Shown in pieces: positions 1-5,622 of a stretch of 13,031 nt of DNA; position 1 is the stretch's first letter; each line of letters opens with the position of its first letter. Origin of the DNA: Acidimicrobiaceae bacterium (lineage in GTDB: Bacteria; Actinomycetota; Acidimicrobiia; Acidimicrobiales; Palsa-688); contig PMLI01000442.1 of NCBI GenBank assembly GCA_003158835.1, positions 1 through 13,031 of the forward strand, given 5' to 3'. The position numbers were made by a program, and so were the translations under genes. The notes under the pieces were generated by a model. The model did not search any database and was not told the origin of the DNA. It was given only the letters and a program-made list of their open reading frames with translations.

Positions 1-24
1 GCCCGTTGAGGCTGAGGCCCGTTG

Positions 25-121
25 CGCCCGGTTGCCGCCAGGCGGTGGCCACGGTGCTCCCGCCCTAACGGTCACTGCCAAATGTGAAGATGATGACGTA
101 TCAAATGTGATGACGCCGTGG
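25..121 (+). repeat. Diverged direct copy of the insertion element's right end
   Basis: This stretch aligns without gaps to 2761-2857 at a constant offset of 2736 bases. The core at 66-110 differs from 2802-2846 at only two positions (74 and 100); the outer parts are more diverged. It carries two copies of the 9-mer CAAATGTGA (79-87 and 102-110), 23 bases apart, as at the right end (2815 and 2838). The simplest reading is that this is the right end of a second, related element placed in tandem and in the same orientation, whose body lies upstream of the window. An alternative is that the repeat belongs to sequence normally found downstream of tRNA genes. Confidence 0.75.
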
Positions 122-125
122 TGAG

Positions 126-138
126 GTCTTCACATTTG
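126..138 (+). repeat. Left terminal inverted repeat (13 bp)
   Basis: GTCTTCACATTTG is the exact reverse complement of 2838-2850. It contains the inverted form of the CAAATGTGA 9-mer that recurs at 79, 102, 2815 and 2838, probably the transposase binding site. Confidence 0.7.
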
Positions 139-199
139 GGCCTGAGCTGGTGGTTTTGGGTTTGAGAAAGGGCCTGGTCACAGGTTAAGCGGGGAGCGC

Positions 200-607
200 T
201 CACGCGTTGTCCACAGGTGGGGCGGCGGGCTTGGCAGCAAGGGGAGCCCGGTGAGGGGTCCGAGGGTCGGCCTCAAATATGGAGAGCCCAAGCTGCTCGA
301 GCTCGTGGACAAGGGCCCGGAGGCGCTTTGCTGCATCGAGCCAAGCTCGGTACTCCTCTGCCTGCTCAGGGCTGAGCATGTGGCTCACCGTCTTGGCATT
401 GACCTTGCGGGTCCAGTACCAGTAGGGCCCGTGCAGCCGGGGCGGGTCGGCGTGGCAACCACACCCAGGGTGGGTGCAGGTGAGGTGGCGCTCGAGCAGC
501 GTGCCCGGCAGCACGAAGCCCACCTTGGAGATGGCCTTGGCGATGCGGCGGGCTTCGGCGCGCTGGTTAGGCGTTGGCGGCACGAGGCCACCTTTGCACC
601 GGGGCAT
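200..607 (-). CDS. DUF6788 family protein (transposon-associated)
   Basis: A 135-residue protein starting at ATG 605-607. The central part has the look of the DUF6788 family: a Cys/His cluster CTHPGCGCH (residues 44-52), then LHGPYWYWTRKVN (58-70), KTVSHMLSPEQAEEY (72-86) and a Leu-rich helix (about 88-110). Proteins of this kind are found next to transposases and integrases in actinobacteria; their biochemical role is not known to me. The cysteines and histidine could bind zinc and the basic aromatic stretch could contact DNA, which is inference. The gene is divergent from the integrase-like gene, sharing an 88-base control region. The frame is intact although the neighbouring transposase is broken. 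The C-terminal 20 residues are Ala/Pro-rich and probably unstructured. Confidence 0.8.
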   Translation of the reverse strand: MPRCKGGLVPPTPNQRAEARRIAKAISKVGFVLPGTLLERHLTCTHPGCGCHADPPRLHGPYWYWTRKVNAKTVSHMLSPEQAEEYRAWLDAAKRLRALVHELEQLGLSIFEADPRTPHRAPLAAKPAAPPVDNA

Positions 608-610
608 CCA

Positions 611-650
611 CCAATGTGCTCATTGGATACAGTATATATACGGTGTGCTT
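611..650. promoter_or_regulatory. Divergent promoter/operator region of the element
   Basis: This is an AT-rich island in otherwise very GC-rich DNA, between the start codons of the divergent DUF6788 and integrase-like genes. It contains a perfect inverted repeat, CCAATG (611-616) and CATTGG (621-626), spaced by 4 bases, followed by the palindrome GTATATATAC (632-641). The TATATA tract is the most likely -10 region for one or both directions, and the inverted repeat is operator-like. No convincing -35 could be assigned. Confidence 0.5.
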
Positions 651-695
651 CCTTCACTGGAGGTGGCTACCACTATCGGGCGCTGGCATAGCGAC

Positions 696-1547
696 ATGGT
701 CCCGGCGCAAGCAGCCAGCTTCGCCCGGGAGGTGGTGGCGGCGGCCCGCCCGGCGAGCAAGGCGCGCGCCAAGGCGCTGCTCTTCGCCGCCAGCCGGGCG
801 GCCAGTTTTGCTCAGCGCGCCGGCCTGGAGCTGCGAGCCGAAGTGGTCTTTGGCCCGGCCGTCATCGAGCGCTTCATCGTGGCCAATGCCCGGGCCTTTT
901 CGGCCCCCACGGCGCGTACGTTGCGCACCAACTGCCGGGCGCTGGGCCGTGCGCTACAGGCCTACCCCGAGCCGGCCCCGGTCCGCCTGCCCCGCGAACG
1001 GGCCAAGTTGGCTTACACCGAAAGGGAAATATCGGCTTACCTGGCGCTTTGTGACGCCCAGCCAACATTGTCCCGGCGCCTGCGCGCCGCCGCCCTCATC
1101 TGCCTGGGGGCGGGGGCGGGCCTAATCGGCGCCGAGCTCGCCCAGGTACGGGGCACCGACGTGGTCGCCCGCTCAGGCGGGGTGCTCGTAGATGTGGCAG
1201 GCCGGCACCCCCGGGCCGTGCCCGTACTTGGCCGTTACCATGCCCGTCTGGTCGCCAGTGCCGGCTGGGCCGGGACGGGCTACCTCACCGGGGGGACCGG
1301 GCAGTCCCGCCGCAACGTCAGCTCGGCCCTGGTGGCTTCGCTTTCCGGTGGCGCCGACCTGCCCCGGCTGGAACAGGCCCGGCTGCGGGCCACGTGGCTG
1401 GCCGAACTGGCCGGCCTGATCGGTTTGCCGGCGTTCATGGCGGCCACCGGCGTCGACTGCTCCCAGCGCCTGGGCGACATCGTGGCCCGCCTGCCCGCCT
1501 GGGCCGAACCCGAGGCGGTGGGGCTGCTCGGGGGGGCGAGCTGCTGA
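696..1547 (+). CDS. Integrase-like protein with degenerate tyrosine-recombinase fold
   Basis: A 283-residue protein. ATG 696 was chosen because recombinase-like sequence begins right after it; the longer upstream frame (from 474) reads through the divergent control region and into DUF6788. Residues 1-100 are helical and basic, like a core-binding domain. From AYTEREISAYL (106-116) it follows the catalytic-domain pattern of tyrosine recombinases: GAGAGLIGAEL (138-148) matches the usual tGlR.sEl box but with Ile where the catalytic Arg should be; LRATWLA (230-236) matches the HxLRH box without the His residues; RLGD (258-261) matches LGH; and no tyrosine follows. It is therefore probably catalytically dead and perhaps a DNA-binding partner of the transposase, whose coding sequence follows directly. 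I recall similar proteins upstream of transposases in other actinobacteria. Fold assignment is by motif reading only. Confidence 0.65.
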   Translation: MVPAQAASFAREVVAAARPASKARAKALLFAASRAASFAQRAGLELRAEVVFGPAVIERFIVANARAFSAPTARTLRTNCRALGRALQAYPEPAPVRLPRERAKLAYTEREISAYLALCDAQPTLSRRLRAAALICLGAGAGLIGAELAQVRGTDVVARSGGVLVDVAGRHPRAVPVLGRYHARLVASAGWAGTGYLTGGTGQSRRNVSSALVASLSGGADLPRLEQARLRATWLAELAGLIGLPAFMAATGVDCSQRLGDIVARLPAWAEPEAVGLLGGASC

Positions 1548-2660
1548 GCCCTGAGGGCCGCCTGGCCCGGGCCGAGGCCGTCGTCGACGCCGCCGGGGTG
1601 GCCGAGGGGCTCGAAGCGGCCTTGCCCGTAGGCGTACGGCCCCGCCAGCTCTCGGCCCGCACGTTGCTGGTCGGCATGTTGGTGGCATTGGCCGAGGGCC
1701 GCCCGGCGCACCTGGCCCGGGTGCTGCAGGCCCTGGGGTCGCTCAACGAAGTTGACTGTCGACGCCGAGCTGGTGAGGGCGGCCACGCTCAGCTCCTGCC
1801 ACGTAGACCCCGTGCCCGCCTTCGTGCCCGCGCTGGCCGAGCTGGCCGCCTCGGGAGTGGCCATGGGCGACATACTGGCCGACTCCGGCTATGCCCACCG
1901 CCGGGCCGAGCACTGGGCCCTGCCGCTGCTGGCCCTGGGGGCCAAGCTGGTCACCGACCTGCACCCCAATGACCGCGGCCCCCGGGGGACCTTCGGCGGG
2001 GCGACTTGTGCCAACGGCAACCTGTACTGCCCGGCCACACCGGCCGGCTTGCTCAGCCTGGTGCCCCTGGCCCGGGACGCCAGTGCCGAACAGATAGCGG
2101 AGCATGACCAGAAAACGGCTGAGCTGGCTCACTATAAGTTGTCGCCAATTTGCGCCGAGGACAAGGACGGTTACCACCGGGTGAGCTGCCCTGCGGTCAT
2201 GGGCAAGTTGCGCTGCCCCTTGCGCCCGGCGTCCATGGCCCTGTCGCACGAGCGCCCTACGGTCCTGTACCTTCCCGAAGGACCACCCCGGTGCTGTGGC
2301 CAGCAGACCCTGACCGTGCCCCCCGCCGTGAACGCCAAGACGGCCCAGAAGCATGATTACCCCTCGGCGGCTTGGAGGGCCTCCTATGCCCGGCGCAGCG
2401 CCGCCGAGCGGACGTTCTCGACCATCAAAGACCCGGCCAGCAACGACATCTCCCGGGGCTGGTGCCGGCTCATGGGGCTCAGCGCCATCACCGTGTTCCT
2501 CACCTGCTGCCTGGTGGTGCGCAACTGGCGGGTGCTGGACGCCTTCGAGGCCCGACAGGCCGACGACGCTCGCCGGGCCGCAAGCGGTCTTGGCCCCCGC
2601 CGGCGCAAACGCAGACGCCGGGGCCTGGCGGAACTGGTGAGCACCGGCGCCGGGCCCTGA
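1533..2660 (+). pseudogene. Broken DDE transposase (IS4 signature type)
   Basis: The N-terminal part reads in one frame from about 1533 (ELLSPEGRLARAE) to about 1770, including VGVRPRQLS and LVGMLVALAEGRPAHLARV. The rest reads in another frame from about 1755 to the stop at 2660. At the join the protein passes from LNEVDCRRR to LVRAATLSSCHVDP, which in full-length relatives are separated by roughly a hundred residues, so an internal, frame-changing deletion is inferred. The lost part should contain the first catalytic Asp. The second Asp is retained in ILADSGYAHR (codon at 1881), and the Glu in YARRSAAERTFSTIK (Glu codon 2406-2408), which fits the Y(2)R(3)E(6)K signature exactly. Between them lies a long cysteine-rich insertion (GNLYCPA, KLRCPL, RCCGQQ). 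No ATG or GTG start is visible at the junction with the preceding gene. Confidence 0.8.
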
Positions 2661-2760
2661 GCCCCGCTGCCGCCGCACCCCACGGGAGTGCTCGGGCCCC
2701 GGACGGCGTCACGGGCCTGACGTCATTGAGAGCTCCACCACAGTCAGGCTTGACCTGGTG

Positions 2761-2857
2761 CGCCCGGTCTCCCGCGACCGGTGGCTACAGCGCTCTCACC
2801 ATAACGGTCCCTGCCAAATGTGAAGATGATGACGTCTCAAATGTGAAGACGTCCTGG
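2761..2857 (+). repeat. Right-end repeat of the element, adjacent to the tRNA
   Basis: This is the counterpart of 25-121. It contains CAAATGTGA at 2815-2823 and 2838-2846. The inner copy is framed by GACGTCT (2831-2837) and AGACGTC (2847-2853), forming a perfect 7-bp stem around the 9-mer loop; the left copy has lost this symmetry. The last three bases are the encoded CCA of the tRNA, read on the other strand. Confidence 0.75.
2838..2850 (-). repeat. Right terminal inverted repeat (13 bp)
   Basis: CAAATGTGAAGAC is the exact inverse of 126-138. It is embedded in the GACGTCT/AGACGTC hairpin (2831-2853), which could also act as a structured 3' end for the leftward tRNA transcript. Confidence 0.7.
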
Positions 2858-2930
2858 CAGCCCCAACGGGGTTCGAACCCGTGCCTCCACCTTGAGAGGG
2901 TGGTGTCCTAGGCCGCTAGACGATGGGGCC
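2855..2930 (-). tRNA. tRNA-Glu (anticodon CTC)
   Basis: Read leftwards, the gene folds into a complete cloverleaf. The acceptor stem is GGCCCCA pairing with TGGGGCT (one G-T pair), followed by the D arm with AGCGGCCTAGGA. The anticodon stem is CCACC/GGTGG around the loop CTCTCAA with anticodon CTC (Glu, reading GAG codons), and the T arm carries GGGTTCGAACCCC. The discriminator base is G and CCA is encoded (2855-2857). The gene is intact, although the insertion element's right terminus is only 4 bases beyond its 3' end. Confidence 0.96.
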
Positions 2931-2942
2931 AAGCGCGGGAGC

Positions 2943-2948
2943 ATTCTA
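2943..2948 (-). promoter_or_regulatory. Probable -10 box of the tRNA-Glu promoter
   Basis: On the minus strand TAGAAT lies 12 bases upstream of the tRNA 5' end, the right place for a -10 element with a start near 2935. No good -35 is recognisable in the GC-rich sequence before it. Confidence 0.5.
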
Positions 2949-3098
2949 GACCAGGCTCGTCCCGGGGCAGGCGGCCTCGAATGGGGCCCTGCTACCTGGG
3001 CCCTGACCGGCCGTTGCGGCCGCGGAGGGGGGTGCCGGCGCCGCGGTCTGGCGTCTTCGCTCCTGGGCGGCGCAGCCAGGGCGTACCCTCGAACGGTG

Positions 3099-3575
3099 AT
3101 GGTGGGCTGGAACGACCTTACATGGAGGCGACCGTCGCCCCGCTTGTGGCAGATGCGGTTCTTCGAGGTGGTCACGGTGACGGTAGCGGGCGCCATAGCC
3201 GCAGGGGCAGGGGGTGCGGCCAGCAACGCGGCCGCCGGCATCGGCGTGGCGGTGGCCGTGCTGGCCGCAGGGGCGGTTTGCCTGTTTGTGGTGCACCGCC
3301 GCTTCCGGGCGTGGGCGTACCAGGAGCGTGACGAAGACCTGGTTGCCTCCCGCGGGGTCATGTTCCGGCGCCAATCGGTTGTGCCTTACGGGCGCATGCA
3401 GTTCGTCGACGTTACGGCGGGCCCAGTCGAGCGGTTGTTCAAGCTTGCCACCGTCAAGCTACACACCGCCGCCGCCGCCAGCGACGCTCGTATCCCCGGC
3501 CTCGAGCGCGAGGAGGCGGCGCGGCTGCGGGACCGGCTGGCTGCGCTCGGGGAGGCAAAGGCAGCCGGCTTGTGA
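3099..3575 (+). CDS. bPH2-domain membrane protein, YdbS type
   Basis: A 158-residue protein. Two hydrophobic segments (about 22-40 and 44-66) are followed by a basic HRRFRAW stop and a bacterial PH domain (bPH2, formerly DUF304) at about 74-152. The domain shows the expected pattern: DEDLVASRGVMFRRQSVVPYG, then RMQFVDVTAGPVERLFKLATVKLHT and a closing IPGL. Family members form inner-membrane pairs of unknown biochemical role. GTG 3096, ATG 3099 and GTG 3102 are adjacent possible starts; I chose ATG, and there is no clear Shine-Dalgarno sequence. The stop overlaps the start of the next gene by 4 bases (GTGA), so the two are translationally coupled and probably act together. Confidence 0.85.
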   Translation: MVGWNDLTWRRPSPRLWQMRFFEVVTVTVAGAIAAGAGGAASNAAAGIGVAVAVLAAGAVCLFVVHRRFRAWAYQERDEDLVASRGVMFRRQSVVPYGRMQFVDVTAGPVERLFKLATVKLHTAAAASDARIPGLEREEAARLRDRLAALGEAKAAGL

Positions 3576-4978
3576 CGGTTTTGCCCACCGGTCCTCTCTG
3601 GCAGAAGCTGCACCCCCTGACGCCGGTCGTCCTGGCCGGCCGGAGCGCGGTCGTACTGGTGCTCGTGATCGGCGAAGACTCTGCCCGGGGGAGCGGGGGT
3701 GGTGGCTGGGCGTTCCTGGCCGCCCTCGGGATCGTCGTCCTGGCCCTGGTCGTAAGCGTCGTGAGGTGGCTGGTGACGAGGTGGGCGCTGGACGGGACCA
3801 CCCTGCGGATCGAGACCGGGCTGGTGAGACGCGATGCACGGCAGTTGCCTCTGGCCCGGATCCAGGCGGTGGATGTAGTCCGGCCGTTCCTGGCCCGCCT
3901 GGTGGGCCTGGCCGAGTTGCGGGTCCGGCTGGCCGGGTCGTCACGCTCGGGGGGGCGCCTCGCCTACCTGTCGGAGCCGGTGGCGCTGGACCTGAGAGCT
4001 CGATTGCTGGCGGGGCACCACGGCCTCGACCTGGGGACCCCGGAGCCAGCCGAACAACCGATGGCAACCGTTGCCACCGGGCAGTTGGTGGCTGCCGCTC
4101 TCCTGTCGCCGGCCGCCCCTTTGGCTCTGTGCCTGGTGGTGGTCATAATCCTTTTGGTAACGGTGTCCCCGGCCGCTGCGGCCGCCTCCGTCGGGACCCT
4201 TGTCGTGTACCTGCTGGGCTTTGCCCGCCTCACCTGGCGCCGGGTGGCCGACCAGTACGGCTTTGCGGTCGGGTTGGCGCCCGATGGGATCCGGGTGCGG
4301 CGAGGGCTTCTGTCGACCGTTTCGGAGACGGTGCCCTTCGCCCGGGTCCAGGCCGTGAGGAAAATCGAGCCGCTCTTGTGGCGGGCGCTGGGGTGGTGCC
4401 GCCTGGAGGTGGACGTGGCCGGGTCGCCCGGCCAGGAGCAAGGCACGAGGTCGGGCCGGGTCACCAAGTCGCTCCTGCCGGTCGGCCGCGGCGCGGTGGC
4501 GGACCGCCTCTTTTCCGATCTGCTGGGATTGAGGCAGTTCGAGCTGAGCCGGCCGCCCCGTCGGGCCCGGTGGAAGGCGCCGTTCAGCTACCACCTCCTG
4601 GCTGCCGGTTGCGACGGCGCCGTACTGGCGGCCACGACGGGCCGGCTGAAAAAGGTCACTACGTGGGTCCCCCTGGAGAAGGTCCAGAGCATCCGCCGGG
4701 TGGAGGGCCCGGTACAGCGTGCCCTCCATCTACGTACCGTCCATGTAGACGCGGCCGGCAGGGGCGTACGGGCGGAGCTGCGCGACCGGGACGTACAGGA
4801 GGCGGACCGGTTTTTCGACCAGCTGGTGACCCAGAGCCGTTCGGCCCGCCGGCGTGTGGCGAGCAGCTCGCCCGGTGGGGCCATGGCGGCCGTGGGCGTG
4901 AACGGGAGCGATGCGTCGCCGTCCCGAGCCGGGCTCGCCACGGGCCAGCCGGCGCCCCCACCGCCGCTTTCTGTGTGA
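3572..4978 (+). CDS. bPH2-domain membrane protein with three PH-like domains, YdbT type
   Basis: A 468-residue protein starting at the GTG that overlaps the previous stop. Order of parts: transmembrane segments at about 16-33 and 46-67; bPH2 domain 1 at about 69-147 (LPLARIQAVDVVRPFLARLVGL); transmembrane segments at about 178-197 and 199-217; domain 2 at about 228-318 (VPFARVQAVRKIEPLLWRALG); domain 3 at about 336-419 (VPLEKVQSIRRVEGPVQRAL). The same P-x-x-[RK]-[IV]-Q box recurs in all three. The C-terminal 45 residues are Ser/Pro-rich and look disordered. The length and the layout of a short partner followed by a long one match known YdbS/YdbT-type operons. The gene ends 3 bases before the stop of the convergent gene, with no room for a separate terminator. 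Confidence 0.85.
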   Translation: MTVLPTGPLWQKLHPLTPVVLAGRSAVVLVLVIGEDSARGSGGGGWAFLAALGIVVLALVVSVVRWLVTRWALDGTTLRIETGLVRRDARQLPLARIQAVDVVRPFLARLVGLAELRVRLAGSSRSGGRLAYLSEPVALDLRARLLAGHHGLDLGTPEPAEQPMATVATGQLVAAALLSPAAPLALCLVVVIILLVTVSPAAAAASVGTLVVYLLGFARLTWRRVADQYGFAVGLAPDGIRVRRGLLSTVSETVPFARVQAVRKIEPLLWRALGWCRLEVDVAGSPGQEQGTRSGRVTKSLLPVGRGAVADRLFSDLLGLRQFELSRPPRRARWKAPFSYHLLAAGCDGAVLAATTGRLKKVTTWVPLEKVQSIRRVEGPVQRALHLRTVHVDAAGRGVRAELRDRDVQEADRFFDQLVTQSRSARRRVASSSPGGAMAAVGVNGSDASPSRAGLATGQPAPPPPLSV

Positions 4979-4981
4979 CCG

Positions 4982-5326
4982 TTACGGGAACTCGGGAACA
5001 TCCTTACGACCCTGGACGAGGTCCTCGTAAAAGCCCCTCAGGTCGGTAATCCGCGATTGGTCATCGACGGCAAGGCACAACATGTACTCGAGCGGTTGCT
5101 GCGTCCCTCCCTCGTACTCGTCCGACTGACTTGTGCAGTCGGCGCAACCCTGGACACCGAGATTGGAGTGCTGGTTGCAGGCGAAGGGGGGGTTCCAGGG
5201 CTCAGGGACCACCGGGGGTTTCGGTGCCGTGGCGGGGGCGCGGACGGCGGCGGACGCCCCCGAGACCGCCGTCAGCCCGACCAGCACCGTCAGGGTCGCC
5301 GACGCCAGAAGATTGGCTGTGCGCAT
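4982..5326 (-). CDS. Small secreted protein with four cysteines
   Basis: A 114-residue protein, ATG 5324-5326, stop TAA. Residues 1-26 form a typical Sec signal peptide (MRTANLLAS followed by a Leu/Val/Ala core and a likely cleavage after SGASA). The mature part begins with a Pro/Ala-rich linker (28-46) and contains cysteines 50, 61, 64 and 84, which could form two disulfides outside the membrane. The C-terminal end is acidic and aromatic (DLRGFYEDL). I do not recognise the family. It converges on the bPH2 operon and is divergent from the lipoprotein gene, with which it shares a 296-base upstream region. No strong ribosome binding site is visible ahead of the ATG. Confidence 0.7.
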   Translation of the reverse strand: MRTANLLASATLTVLVGLTAVSGASAAVRAPATAPKPPVVPEPWNPPFACNQHSNLGVQGCADCTSQSDEYEGGTQQPLEYMLCLAVDDQSRITDLRGFYEDLVQGRKDVPEFP

Positions 5327-5622
5327 GGGCGAAGTCTGCCGTAGAGCCCCGTTCGCCCGACCTCCGTCTTGCCGTCGCGCCGGCGACCGTGACCAGCCAC
5401 CCGACGGTTACGGGTACCCAGCGGGCCCGGTGATCGTCGACGGAGCTCTGACGTATGGTAGTGCCCGCGAGCTTCGCTTAGCGGCGGAGTTTGTGACATT
5501 CGGCCCTGGCGGACCGTGGCGTGGGCACGCACGATGACCGCGATCGGCCATAACCGGAGAAAGAGAGCGTTGGCCAGCTCTATCAAGTGGCCAGGCTTCA
5601 GGTTGGCCAGCGAGGAGGACCG
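5327..5622. other. Divergent intergenic region between the two exported-protein genes
   Basis: No gene is supportable here. It should hold the promoters of both flanking genes, but I cannot assign -35/-10 pairs with confidence. Close to the lipoprotein gene there are three copies of TGGCCAG, at 5571, 5588 and 5604. Confidence 0.6.
5571..5610 (+). promoter_or_regulatory. Three TGGCCAG heptamers before the lipoprotein gene
   Basis: TGGCCAG occurs at 5571-5577, 5588-5594 and 5604-5610, at 17- and 16-base spacing. The last copy sits just upstream of the Shine-Dalgarno sequence (GAGGAGG, 5612-5618). Such an array could bind a regulator on a nearly constant helical face spacing, but GC-rich chance repetition is possible. 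Confidence 0.3.

Larger units (their letters stand above)
126..2850 (+). mobile_element. Decayed IS-like element with DUF6788, integrase-like and DDE transposase genes
   Basis: The element is bounded by perfect 13-bp inverted repeats, GTCTTCACATTTG at 126-138 and CAAATGTGAAGAC at 2838-2850. Inside are a leftward DUF6788 gene and, in the other direction, an integrase-like gene that runs directly into a DDE transposase of IS4 signature type. No target-site duplication is visible (flanks GTGAG and GTCCT). The transposase is broken, so the element cannot move by itself. The right end lies 4 bases from the encoded CCA of tRNA-Glu, so it inserted beside the tRNA without damaging it. The exact outer ends are inferred from the repeats only. 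Confidence 0.7.

Noticed and set aside
474..695. N-terminal extension of the integrase-like protein back to 474
   Set aside because: It would cross the divergent control region and lie antisense to DUF6788; recombinase-like sequence begins only after ATG 696.
66..2846. The 45-bp near-identical repeats as a target-site duplication
   Set aside because: Too long for IS4-type transposition, and the homology extends well upstream with divergence, which fits an old duplicated element end better.
3214..5049. 611-residue plus-strand frame across the bPH2 genes
   Set aside because: Composed of Arg/Gly/Pro-rich shadow sequence; the two bPH2 frames explain the same DNA with clear domains.
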